A stretch of 64,000 nucleotides of DNA from Pomacea canaliculata (lineage: Eukaryota; Mollusca; Gastropoda; Architaenioglossa; Ampullariidae): NCBI RefSeq assembly GCF_003073045.1, contig NC_037593.1, positions 4,083,525 to 4,147,524 on the forward strand. Direction: 5' to 3'. A program made the position numbers and the translations under genes. Positions 44,351-60,600 of the stretch are shown one piece after another. Position 1 is the stretch's first letter. Each line of letters begins with the position of its first letter. The notes under the pieces were generated by a model. It was not told the origin of the DNA. It saw only the letters and a program-made list of their open reading frames with translations, and ran no database searches.

Positions 44351-45757
44351 GTCAATTTTTAATTTATTTCTTAACACTATAAATACCTTTCCATATAGTT
44401 TTCACAGATCACAATATTTTTATGAATAATTACTGATAATGAGAACAAAGTTACACTTTAATAATTACTTAGTAATTAAAAAGATCATAAATTACAAACT
44501 GAAGTTGGACTTGATCAATAGTATGAAAAAAAATAAATAGGAACAATACTTTTAAACTGTATCAATAGACTGACCAAAACAATATTAACCAGGCTGATGC
44601 AACATCCAATCTATAAATATATATATGACAATGAACAAACAGTATAAAAGTACCCCTTTGAACTCAAAATGCAAACATCATGCAGAGTTCAGGTATACCT
44701 ATCTGGCAAAGTTCCCTCCTTCACATGTTTTGTCACCTTACTTGGTGGCCAGTCTGCTGCCATCTTTGTGTGCTGAAAAAAAAAAAAACCATCATTCAAG
44801 AACCCTTCCCAGAAAGGCTTACTTTTTGTCGTGGGAGTGGGTTAAACTTTTGACTTTATCTGTCATATTTAGTCCAGAGATTATATACTTATGTCCAACT
44901 TGTATACTCAAGGAATTATGCTGAATAGTAAGCAATTACTGTTCAGCTGACATGATTGTACTGACTGCAATTTACCTCTCTGGTATGCAATGTTATGATG
45001 CCATAGAAATAAAATGTTATTAAAAAAACATCAATTGTCAGGGACACGTTCACTTCACATTTCATACACCGTCACACTTCACTCGAACTCAGTGATGGCC
45101 ATATGCATGCATGTCCCCACACGTGTTCTTTCATTCACAAATCACATAGATTCGTCGTGGGCAACAAAACTTTTATATCAGTCAACACTAAACACAAACA
45201 CAAGATACTGCGAACTATATATATATAAAGTCTGTATGTCTTTCACGCCGCGGCCTGTAAATCAAAGTTGACGTATGTTTTTTGAATAGTTCGTTAAAGT
45301 CTTAGTTACTCACACCGCACTGCCTGAAGTTAACGTCTGTGAACCAAACATAAAGCGTCCTGGTAAATTCCTCCCTTTCCCTGGTCCAGAAATTGAGCAG
45401 TCTTGGCAACACTTGACGATGTCCACGAACAAAACTCTTAGAGGGAACCACATACACGTTCCGGTTCTTAATAGGAGTTAGTGCTGACACTTCGCAGACA
45501 CCTAGTTGACCAGTAAGAATATGTTCTCTGGGATCAACACACAAGATCCAAAACTAACACTACAAATAAATTCTCAGGGATCGACACACAAGATCCAAAA
45601 CGGACACTCCACACTTTCATTCAGTCCCCATCTCTTCACTTCTCACAGCCGTCTCTGTATCCACACGTACAGTCCGACCGCTCCTCAGTTTTCCGCCCGT
45701 TCTCTCAAAAATCTTAACCGTCGTCTGCTGTCTTCCAAATAATTTTCACGCTACGTC
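44351..45757. other. Filler between the duplicates, largely unassigned
   Basis: AT-rich at first, then GC-richer from 45,050. No protein family is recognised. Around 45,520-45,610 an imperfect pair of repeats shares ACACACAAGATCCAAAAC. The right end looks like the 5' non-coding part of the LINE that starts after 45,811. Confidence 0.45.
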
Positions 45758-45760
45758 CCT

Positions 45761-45810
45761 CTAAAATTGCGTCATAAAATGACGTCTAAAATTGCGTCAT
45801 AAAATGACGT
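45761..45810 (+). repeat. 25-bp tandem repeat, two copies, with TGACGT words
   Basis: CTAAAATTGCGTCATAAAAT plus GACGT is repeated twice without a gap. Each unit has a TGCGTCA and a TGACGT word, which are CRE/AP-1-like half sites. The repeat lies just upstream of a LINE coding fragment. Confidence 0.7.
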
Positions 45811-46300
45811 CGGGTTCAGACGCAAATCCACGACCCAAACACACTCTCGTACTGGTAAGGGCAATAATCCCCTGACTAACAACAGACAAGGGAAACAACC
45901 CCCTGTTCCTAGCATCAATAGCCCTGGCCCCAGCCTCACTGGTCCACAGAAAACACTAACCTTTCTGTGTTGGAACGTGGAAGGTCTGAAACAAAAACTC
46001 TGTGAGTCTGATTTTGTTGACTTTATCACGTCGTTCGAAGTATGCTGCTTAACAGAGATATTTACAAGCCATTTATTCGATTTCTCCAGTTACTTTAACA
46101 ACTTCATGGTTCTCCATGTACCGGCTTTAAAGCTATATCTCACCAAGGCCGCAGTTCAGGTGGTATCCTTCTACTCATACGAAAAGATTTTTCCAGATTT
46201 GTTTCAAACATGAAGACCCACATAGACAATACTATCTGCGTAAAAATTCAAGGCACCCTACTCAATCTTCCACATGACGTTATCCTTGTATGCACATACA
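45811..46300 (+). pseudogene. LINE AP-endonuclease fragment
   Basis: The plus strand reads LTFLCWNVEGLKQKL, the conserved start of LINE apurinic endonucleases (the Asn of 'WNV.G'), then DFITSFEVCCLTEIF, with the catalytic Glu region ('..LTET'). After frameshifts it reads DVILVCTYM. At about 46,300 it is cut by the 3' end of another LINE inserted on the opposite strand. Confidence 0.75.
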
Positions 46301-47975
46301 TGATGTTTTATAATGCGCCAGTTTCCGCATCGCAGAGATACGCTCAATGCGCAGTGATCCCAGCAGCCATCAAACTACAGGTCAAATGATCAAGTTGAAA
46401 CAAGTGGGTCTTAAGTTTTTTCTTAAAAGTTGCAAGACTATCAGACTCCTTGGTCGAGAGGGGAAGCGAGTTCCACAGAATCGGGGATACATTTGAGAAG
46501 GATCTGAAACCCACTATCTTTTTGTTTGTATTCCGTCTGAACATTTGGTCGTCTTAGTCTGAAGTGTGCTGCTGAACGAAGGTTCCGCTGAGGTTGGTGA
46601 CGGTGAATGAGATCTTGTAGATATGCAGGCGCAAGGTCGTGAAGACAGCCATATGTCAAGGTTAACAATTTGTGGTCGATTCTTTTCTCCACAGGAAGCC
46701 AATGTAGGTCACATAATACGGGAGTAATGTGGTCAGTTTTTTTCTTTCATGCAACTATCCTAGCAGCCGTATTTTGCACTCGCTGTAGCCTCGACAACTC
46801 GCAAATTCCCCAGAGGCAGCTGTTTGCATAGTCTAATCTTGAACAGATGAGGGACACAGCAACTGCATTTGCAGTCTTCTTATTGAGAATGGGTCGGAGT
46901 CGTCCAAGTGTGCGGATGTGGAAATAACATGCCTTGACTACAGAACTGACATGATCAGACATAGTTAGAAGATTGTCAACATAGAGTCCAAGGTTCCGTA
47001 CGGAGCTGGAGAGGGGGATTCTAGCTTGACCCACTTGGGTGGAGTCTAGAGAGACTTTGCTAAGGCTAAGCTTGGAACCACATAGCATCGCCTCTGTCTT
47101 CTCATCATTAAGCTTGAGTTTATTCCTTGGCATCCACGACTTTACCTCTAAACAACAATCTTCTACTGCACAGACTTCCTCACGCGCCGACTCACATTAT
47201 GTACTGAATGAACGATATAGTTCAGTCATCTGCAAACATCTTACGGTTCACATTATGCTTCTCAATGAGGGGACCAAGCTGAGATGTGTAAATAAAAAAT
47301 AGAACCGGGCCCAAAACAGAGCCCTGCGGGACACCGCACAGCAATGGAACTGTCACTGAAGAAGCCTGATTGACCATCACCCTTTGTGTGCGATCACTGA
47401 GGTAGGGATGGAACCACTGCAAGGCGGAACCACCAATGCCCACCTCCATCTGGAGACGAGTCAGAAGAGTGGTGTGATCAATGACATCGAAGGCCGCACT
47501 CAGATCAAGGAGGACCACAAGAGTCACTTTCCCTGCATCCGCACTGCACAGAAGATCGTTCATAAGACGCAGAAGGGCTGTCTCACAGCTTGTGCTTGGT
47601 CTGTACGCCGACTGGAATTTGTCCAATAAGCTGTAGCGGTCCAGGTGGAATGTCAACTGCTGAGCAACGACAAGCTCCACAAGTTTCGAAACAAAAGGCA
47701 AATTCGACACAGGTCTATAGTTTTTATACGAGCTAGGGTCCAAGTTGTGCTTCTTTAAGACAGGCTTGATCACAGCTGTTTTAAATTGTCTGGGTACAGA
47801 GGCAGAGAAAAGGCTAGCATTGACTATGCGAACTATTACAGGAAGCAGAATGTCAAGGTGCTGGAGAAGAACACGAGTGGGGATAAAGATCATCCACAGA
47901 CGTGGTTGGGCGACAACGCCGAACTAATTTCAATAGTTCATCTTCTGTCACTGGTTGAAAGTTAGAGAGGGGCGT
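46301..47975 (-). pseudogene. CR1/L2/Rex1-like LINE: reverse transcriptase to 3' end, degraded
   Basis: Read on the minus strand from 47,975: a connector (FQPVTEDELLKLV), LKKHNLDPSSYKNYRPVSNL, FQSAYRPSTSCETALL, LLDLSAAFDVIDHTTLL with the first catalytic Asp, GVPQGSVLGPVLF, and FADD near 47,222-47,233. The C-terminal part continues at 47,133 (LKLNDEKTEAMLCG), and the tail ends SPILWNSLPLSTKES before a stop at 46,344. The 3' end reads GGCGCATTATAAAAC, a typical LINE tail. Frameshifts near 47,880, 47,170 and 46,740 inactivate it. The endonuclease domain is missing. Confidence 0.85.
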
Positions 47976-48715
47976 GCAGTCGTGAGTGATAATTTTGTTG
48001 TTAAAATAAAACCTAGATACCTGTAGCTGTTTACAGTTTCAATTTCCTTTGATCCAATATACCAGTGTTCGCTTTCTGAGAGATGCCCTCCTTTTCTAAA
48101 TACCATGGTTTTTGTTTTCTCTAGGTTAATTTCTAGCCCGAGATGTTTTGAAGACTGCTCTAATTTTGTAATTTGGTTTTGGAGACCTGTGGGTGTCGTC
48201 GAAATGAGAGCGACATCGTCTGCAAACAGGAGGCCAAATATTTCTTGCAGGCCAGGTAAAAGCTGTACCCCCGTCTGTCGTCTTTACGAGATTAGAAGAG
48301 AGAAGATTAGCGGGCTTGCTAGACATCCCTGGCGAACTCCAGCTGGGCAGTCGAAGAGTTCAGTGTACTGGGAGCCTGCTCGCACGCATGCTTGGACTGA
48401 TCTGTACATAGCTTTCAGCATGCCAGTCATTTTTGTGGAAACCTCTATCTTGTGCAACACCGCCCATAGCTTCTCTCTGTCCACCGAGTCGAAGGCCCGT
48501 TTGTAGTCCACGAAAGAAACGTATAACTTCTGTCTGCGCTTAAAACATCTGTAGGTTATGGATACTAGTGAATATATATGGTCTGTTGTTGAGTAACCTT
48601 TTCTGAAGCCAGCCTGCTCTTCGCCTAACTTATTTTCTTCCTCTGACCATTTATATAATCTCTTATTAAGAATTGCCGTGAAAGTCTTGCTGACGACACT
48701 CAGTAGCGACACTGG
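47976..48715 (-). pseudogene. Second LINE reverse transcriptase fragment, different family
   Basis: From 48,715 leftwards: SLLSVVSKTFTAILNKRLY, GEEQAGFRKGYSTTDHIYSL, SFVDYKRAFDSVDREKLW with a catalytic Asp, and CPAGVRQGCLASPLIFSL. After a frameshift come FADDVALISTTPTGLQNQI (FADD at 48,215-48,226) and ETVNSYRYLGF. The element is truncated at both ends, by the right duplicate at 48,716 and by the other LINE at about 47,976. A 65-bp piece of it is also found at about 39,188-39,253. Confidence 0.85.
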
Positions 48716-48810
48716 CAAAGACCACTCTCCTCACCTGGTTGTGGATTTTCAAATTATCCTGCTTCTTGTATGGCTGAGCAGCGTCTTTCAGATAATTATT
48801 ACACATATAT
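48716..48810 (+). pseudogene. Ly6 gene fragment: GPI-tail codons only
   Basis: It encodes KDHSPHLVVDFQIILLL and the rest of the hydrophobic tail, equal to the last 30 or so codons of the Ly6 gene at 24,235. The cysteine-rich domain is absent, and LINE sequence lies directly upstream. It is followed by the duplicated 3' UTR. Confidence 0.9.
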
Positions 48811-49849
48811 AATCATCTCATAAAGCAAAATTGAGGCGATTATTTCATCATGTTTGATGATATTAGCAAATTGCTTGTGGGAAATAATCTCTTCTCCATA
48901 TTGGTAAGCTTCCATAAAAAAGTTATTTCCACTATTCCTTGCATTCATGACAGTATGTTATATACTGTGCTTATTTTTATACAGTGGCTTTTTAGCTGGA
49001 AGCTTAGGTGTTTGTAAGTGTAAATCTGTGCATGTGTGTGTATGCATGCCCATGTGTGCCTGTGCAGTCTGCAGTCATGTGTTATTTCATGCAATTATAA
49101 ATACTGCAGATAAAGTCATGTGACTTTAGATATTCTGTATGCCATGCAGTGTGATACCTTAATAAAACACAATCAAGTATTAAAAGTCACAAAATAAAGT
49201 TTGATTTAATTCAAACACATATATTCTTGAGGTCAAAAATTGGCATTCTTGAATGGGATGAAGCATATGTTTAACACAATAGACTAGATCATGACTATAC
49301 TTTGTTAATCGCAACCTTTGTTTTATCTATAACACAATGGCACTCAGAATTATACAGTAAATAGCCCATGTCCACTGAGGTAACTTTTCTACAGACAATG
49401 CTAGTAGGAGCATGAGCAAGACAAGTTGCATTCACAAATTTCATTTGTTTTAAAGTATCTGCTAACTAGTCTACTGATAAAACAATTTATACAAACGTAA
49501 GATCAATAGTTAGGCTAAAAAATTACAAATTAACTATATTGATGGCACAGTTTAATTTTTTTTTTCTTTTTAAAGCAGCAACCCTTTCATCTTTGATAGG
49601 GGTGGTTGGTGGTGAATGTGGTGTCACCATAGCAGTGAGAATCAGGGGTTGTGGGTATCTCACTCTGACATAATTCTTTCTGAATGTGACATGTTTGGTA
49701 TCGTGTGTGTGTAAGAGAGAACAAAAAAAGACTGAGTGAGCATTAGTAAGATGTATACCTTGATTCCACCTTCGTTGGTGGGATAAGGTGCTCTATAAAT
49801 GAACTATTGTGATTAAAGTACTTTGGTAGGAACTTTAAAAGGGGAGTTG

Positions 49850-50032
49850 GGGTGGAATTAGTGTTTTATGCTGAGCAGCAGCAAAGGCTATATTTGGCAA
49901 GGCAGCTAGCCCTGTAAACAGATGCCGCATGCAGAGAAAGAACAGTGTGCCTGAGGCGAGAACTGGACCCAGGACAGTCAACCCTCACTGTACTGGTGAC
50001 AGGCATTAACTGTTGCACCACCAGACCGCCCT
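49850..50032 (-). mobile_element. tRNA-derived SINE, copy in right duplication
   Basis: Counterpart of 26,820-27,006, with the same tRNA-like head at its 50,032 end and a few substitutions. It was present before the segmental duplication. Confidence 0.55.
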
Positions 50033-50286
50033 CTTTAAAAGTGAGAAAACCTCATAAAATGTGGCTTTGATGGATGCTAATGAACTGTGGACATGAGGGC
50101 AAATAAGTGAATCTCTTCTACATAATGCAAAAAATAAAATAATAAAAACAATGTAAAAGAACTTCCATGGTCTATCCCAACATGCTGTCATATCTCCCTT
50201 GTTTGGAAATATTCACGAGCAACATTTTGAATCAGTTGACAGAGATTTTACATACCAAGTAAATTTTCTAAGCCACTAACATGAGT

Positions 50287-50292
50287 TTTATT
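50287..50292 (-). promoter_or_regulatory. COQ5 polyadenylation signal
   Basis: AATAAA on the minus strand, about 110 bp after the COQ5 stop codon. The equivalent site in the left copy lies inside the 142-bp repeat; the right-hand repeat copy has TTTAATT there instead. Confidence 0.5.
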
Positions 50293-50399
50293 TAACAATA
50301 GTGTTAATAAACATTCAGTCTCCCTTCACGATTATTGTCTCTCACACTCATACACAAATTATCTTTCGTAGTTTCATCCTGGCACCAGTCAAATGCATT

Positions 50400-54439
<4,040 letters not shown>

Positions 54440-54652
54440 ATTGTTTGACCACAGGGAGACATTATTGCCTCAGTTTGAACAAGTTTACTTTGATCAATAT
54501 AATGTGATATAGGAAAGACACGTGATATAAAATACTGTTCTATTTTTTTAATTCAAATAGTTAAGTCGTGTATAATAGTGAACAGTTCCTTGATTGATAA
54601 AATACGCGAATGCTTCTTGAATGCCTCCCGCAAACAGTTCGATAAATTGAAC
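54440..54652. promoter_or_regulatory. Shared COQ5/HEATR6 bidirectional promoter region
   Basis: Only 213 bp separate the two divergent start codons. A CACGTG E-box lies at 54,519-54,524 in the context ACACGTGATAT. There is no clear TATA box at a standard distance from either ATG. Head-to-head housekeeping genes commonly share such a region. Confidence 0.6.
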
Positions 54653-57600
54653 ATGGCGTCGGTGCCTAGAGATGCAGACAACGCAACAGAATTTCAGCAC
54701 TGTTACCAAAAATTAATGGTTTTTGTTTTCAAAGAAGATGAAAGAACTAGAAGCAATCTCAATGTTCTTATTGATGAGCTTATAGCTCTTGACTATAGCT
54801 CTTTAAGAATGATAAATGAGGTATGGCAGTTTGGTTGAATGTTCTATGTATATATTCGCTTGCTTTATTTTCTAATAAACTAATTAAGTTAAATGATAAA
54901 GAGAGGGGGCGGGAGGGGAGAGAGTAGAAAGAAAAATGAGAGAAGAAAGTGAGTGTATGTTTTGTATGAATTTAATAACTTATACATTTCAACATTTCGT
55001 GCATTTCACCTTTTTTAACATAAAGTTTTCCAGGTATTAGACATTAACTTTCTTATACCCAAATGCTATATATATGCTATATATATATTCGCTTGCTTTA
55101 TTTTCTGATAAACTAGAGGGGGCGGGAGGGGAGAGCGTAGGAAGAAAAATGAGAGAAGAAAGTGAGTGTGTGTGTGTGAGAGAGAGAGAAGCAAGTAAGT
55201 AAACCTTCGCAGAAAATCACGTTCAAATGCTTGTGCTAAAAAGGATTAGTAATAGTCATAAGTAAATTTCTTAATTATTTTAAACTATTTAGTCAGGAAA
55301 TCGTCTTCTTCGGAAACTATGTTCAATGATTCCCATGAAGCAAGAAAGATTAGTGACAAAGGTTTGCCAGGTGATCTACAATTTCATCAAATACAAAGTT
55401 GTAAGTTTTAATTTGTATGTTTTGTATGAATTTAATAACTTATACATTTCAACATTTTGTACATTTCACCTTTTTTAACAAAATTTACCAGGTATTAGAC
55501 ATTAACTTTCTTATACCCAAAGCATGCTTTGTATACTAATGCATAAAGTTTTGTCTATTCAATTTAAGGCAACAGGAAAAGTTACACAAATGGGACAGTA
55601 GTTACTTTAAGTGGGTGGAACTAGTTTTATGATAATCCTTACTTTATCATTTGGTTAGCTTGCAATATTTAATAGCAGTTTTCGTCTAAAACTTAGATCA
55701 TCCTTGTTAACAGGTAGAAATAAAGTGTGAATCACAGTATGCTGAAAATAATGTGTTAATTTTTAAATTCTGGATGAGGATGGTTAAGCAGTTTAAAAGG
55801 GTTGATATTTTTTCATATTTTTATGTACATTTCAAATATTGCATTGACAGTATCAGGTGTTGTAGCCAAATAACAATGCTGCAGTGTGTTTGTATTGTAT
55901 TTATTTACAGGTAACCCTTTCAGGAGCTGAAACGGCACTTGAGATTGCAGAATTTGTAATGAAAGCCCTTAGATTTTGCCCAGATTGGGCCACCATTGAA
56001 ATTCTTCCAACTCTGGTAGTCTAATAGAAGATTATGGACAATTATTCTTTCAGGTAAAAGTAACAGATTTAAAACAAGTTTGTTGAGTTTTTTCCTAGTT
56101 TTTTTATTTGTTTGTTATTAAATTTTCTCAATAAAGTAGTAAATTTTACCTTAATCCTTTGAAACTGTTTATATTATTAGTGTAATTGATTTGAATCATA
56201 AGTATTTTACTTCTGCTTTATTAAAGTATCAAGATCTTCTGATTGGAAAACCTGGCATATTAATCAAAATTTTGGAATCACCATCCTCCGATATTGGTGC
56301 CACGGGATATGCTGTTCATTGCCTCCGATGCTTGGCTGTCAGGTAAACTAATTTCCTCTTTGTTTCAGTAATAATAGACACTAGCTTGTGATGATGATGA
56401 TAAATTTAGTTTAGTTAGTTTATTCCTTGCTACTTTTTGAGGAAAATAGGCCACAACAGATGATAAATTTACATTCATATAATGTTCAGCGTTATAGTCG
56501 TGGTGCGTTTGTGAACAACAAAGAGACATTTATTTTACAGTATTGTTTATGACCATCATCTGTATTGTAAAACAGCCTTCTGATGAATTTTTTGGTGTCT
56601 TTGTTTTTTCTAGAGCTGCGGAAAAAGAAGGTTTGAGCAAGGCATTGGCCATGACATGTTTCACCCATTTATTAAGTCTGCTGCACTGGATGCCCACAAT
56701 GAGCATGTATCAGAACACTCAGTGCAAGGTTTGCGAGTCATTTCCCCTTGTCTCTTTCTTTTCCAGACTTGCCTTTCAATTGGACCCATTCCTAGGCATT
56801 TATTCACTTGTTTATCTGATCTTTGAATGACTACAAATCAGACAAACATGATTCATACTAATTTAGAAGATTTCTTTAATTATATTTCATAGAGCATGTT
56901 TTTTTAATGAATCTAAAGGCTTACAATTTAGTTTTTTTCACACTACTCAGAAATTTGTAAATGTATAAGGATTGAAAGATTTATAGCAGATCATAGTATT
57001 TGGATTTTTTTTCTCGGGTTATTGTGTAAATCTGTTTTAAAAACTTAATCAGGTAAAAACATAGGTAAATGCACACACTAAAGATTTAAAATGATGTCTT
57101 CCTCAATTTGAAAAAGAACTTTTACTATGCCTAAATTTTCTCAAAGCGAGCAATATAATTTAGAAAAATAGTCTTGAAACAGTCTTGCAGTACTTCCTCT
57201 CTACTTCTCTAATTTCTGGCAATGCAGCCTCTGTAAATAGTGATGAATAGACTGTATTTATAACCTCAGTGGAACAGCTCACCATGACCAGAACATTGTG
57301 TTAAAATCTGTTTAAGTTGCCTGGTCATATTTGCTGAACCTTTCATAATGGCGTCATTAATATCACAAGGATTTACTTTTTTTCTTATACTTGGTTTGTT
57401 CTCTTTGTATCATCATGACTTCTTGTCCTTCATGACAGTCATTTGCAATTCCCAACAGATTGTAGTAGATGCCTTGTTAGCATTGCACAGCTTGATGATT
57501 GGAACCAAGCTGGATCTGGAGCCTCATCTAGGCACCTTGCTGGCAGCTGTGAAGGTATGATCTGATCACCTCTTTCTGTCACCATATTCACATACTAGTC

Positions 57601-60600
57601 TTGTCATATGGGTCAACACACTTTAATTGAGAGATGGGGAAAATGTATTTTGTGCTGAGCAACAACTAATGGCCAACACTGAGTTGAGAGAAAGTGAGTG
57701 GTAAAGAAAGGAGACAAGTATGAGGATCTATGCTTCTGGGGATTCAGAATTAAAGTATATAAAACAGCAGTTAAGTCTATCCATCATCACAGCCCCTTTA
57801 GCCACTTTGTAAAATAGGCTTCTTTTTCTAGGTCAGGTTCTGTTGTTTCCCTTTTGGGTACTAAAGATACTATTGAGATAGATTTCTTTGAAGATAATGG
57901 CCAAATCTTCTCACTCTCAGGCCTACATGTTCCATGGTATGGGCCATCCAATCACAATCCCTCCACAACTTTTTCCTGCTGTTACCACAGCATTTGATCA
58001 CAAGTATGCCAAAGAATCTTCAGCTTTAACTGCAGAACGTATAAAAACAATGGTGCCTGCTTCACCGGCTACATCTAAAGCACGATGCAAGAAAACACGC
58101 AAGAGGATAAATGGTGAAACTGAAGAGGCTGTAGCTAGAGACGCAGCAGACAGAGACACCCTCACCTCACAGAACACAGCTGCTGCAGACTTGTCATCAG
58201 GCATTGAATCTATATTGCTTCAGCCATCATGGGTGAAACTGACAAGCTCAGATTCTGAATTTTCAGACACAGAAACAGGGCAAGCAGCAAAACTGCATGC
58301 TTTCTCCACCAAAGTACGAATAGCAGCCTACAGCTGTCTGACTGCAATTTGCAAGGCAAGTATGGTGCTTTGATCATAGCACCTTCATTCACTTTTTGTA
58401 TTCTTTTACATAAAAAAAGGCTTTCATAAATATATTTCTGTGCAGTGTAATAGGCATTTGTTCTTTTATAGTGCTTGTCATGTTGAAATATTTAAAATGC
58501 TTAAATGACTATTGTATTCTTATGACTAAACTTGCAGAAATCTGTATTCTTGTTTTTATTACCTACTTCCAGGAAAAGTCCTCTTTTAACAAGTGGAATT
58601 ATATTTGGTGCAGGTCACAGACAAGAGATCCATGTTTGGGTACTGGTCTTCTTTTATTCCTGATTCAGCAGCTGCTGGCAACAGTCCACAAGTGCAGACA
58701 ATTTTTACTTCCATTTTGAAAGATCCGTCACCAAAAGTAATGATGCGCTATGTTCAGGCCTTCCTTTAGGATGATGACAGTTTCCTCTGTCCCTTTTGCT
58801 TCCAGAGCTTTCATTAGGGTTGGGGGGAGTGGGCCAGCTGGCATGTCATGCCTTATCACATCTGATATATATATATTGTTTATTGTAGGGTATAGAATAT
58901 AGCATTTCGGAAGAGAATTTTAGCTTTTATTTATTATTACTGGGTATTATACAGATCATTTGTATCACATACTTTGACAGACATCTAAGAACTTGCCTGT
59001 CTCTGTGTACATGGGACTAAAAGCACAGATTTCATCTGGTTGCTTACAAATTGAGCATGCTGCATGGAGCATTATATAGAGCCTTATATAAATATATCAT
59101 TTCTTTGATGCGTAGTTTACAAGATTAAAACCCCTACTTATGTTTATAGACTTTATATGTATTACAATTGTCTGTACTGCCTGGTCTACCTATCTAAATA
59201 GTTGTTTATTGATTATTGAAATTTGATTAACATGCTGGGCATATTCTTTGTCAGTGTCGTATGGGAGCCCTGGTTGCACTGACAGCCATGCTGGATGGCA
59301 CAAAACAGTTTCTGGCTGCTGCAGAAGAGAGGTCAACATTTAAATTGAAATGAAATAGTTTATATAATCTGTGATGTTTTTTTTTTTTTTTTTTAGAGAT
59401 GCAAATGTTTATGATGATAGGGGAGATAGTAATATACAGAAACATCAGCATCTTGTTTTCTATTTTTTTAAGTACCCATTAATTGAAAAGCATGCATAGA
59501 TGCATAGGCAAGTTGTAAAAACACAGCCAATTTTATGAAGGGAAAATAACATGAATGTATTTACGGAACATGTCGCTTGTACTATGTTATCAGAGGATGT
59601 CTTTCCACAGCTCGAATGTGCGGACATCATTCACACCTCTGTCAAGCGTGCTGGGTGCCATGATACGAGAGCTGCACCGGGCTTTGCTGCAAGCACTCAT
59701 TGCTGAGAACTATAACCTCACCCTCACTCAGCTGATCAAGGTGTGACATAATATTTTTACTTACCTAAGCTTGTGCTTTATAAGCATTTTATATCATTTG
59801 TGAAAGGTTGCTTGCTTTTAGGGCATCTTCAAATCCTTCTTAAGTGGGTATTTTCAAGAACTCTGGCATCTGTAAGCTTGTTTAATGTAGATTTGAAATA
59901 CTTGTCATCCATCAACAGGTCACATGACAATTCAAGTCCATAAGAAATAGGTTTATTTCAGCAGAATGGAGAGATCTTGATAATTTGAATTAAGCACAAT
60001 GAGCTTCTTGATATTAATAAACCATCATGAACTGGGGAAAAGGTATTGCAGATTCTTAGTTAATTCCACTAAACTCTTTTTCCATTAAAATTGATTGATA
60101 GTATGTGTATTTATTGTATATTAGTGTGTATATGCAAAAACATAAGCATATATTCACATACTTCATCAAATTTACCTTTGCCACAGGTTTAGCTAAACAA
60201 TAGTTCCTAAAACTTGAGCTTTTAAAGAAATCTGAAGTTAGCTTAAGATGTGAGGAGAGAGGAATCAATAGAAAGCGGATGTTCCTTGATGTTGCAGTGT
60301 CTGGCTACCCTTGTGGTTAATGTACCCTATCATCGCCTTCAGCCAGGCCTTCTTTCCAGAGTTGTGAAGCAGATTCGGCATTTTCTTGCTCACAAAGGTG
60401 TCAAGACAAAATGTGAAAAAGATGTCATTAGGATGTATTACAATTATTATTTATTACAATTATTATTAATTTTTGTAAGGCAAATTTCATGATGAAGTTT
60501 AAGTTTTGTTTTAAAATATATTTCTTGTATATAATAGAAATAAAACGAGACTTGTGAATTCCACCTAATTGGCTTGATGTTGTTGACCCATTGAAGTCTT

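Noticed and set aside
46041..46213. Independent host gene at the LINE endonuclease fragment
   Set aside because: The WNVEG and LTE motifs and the later DVILVCTY block are those of a LINE endonuclease.
54578..54652. Upstream extension of HEATR6 by 25 codons
   Set aside because: It would need a GTG start; the first in-frame ATG is at 54,653.
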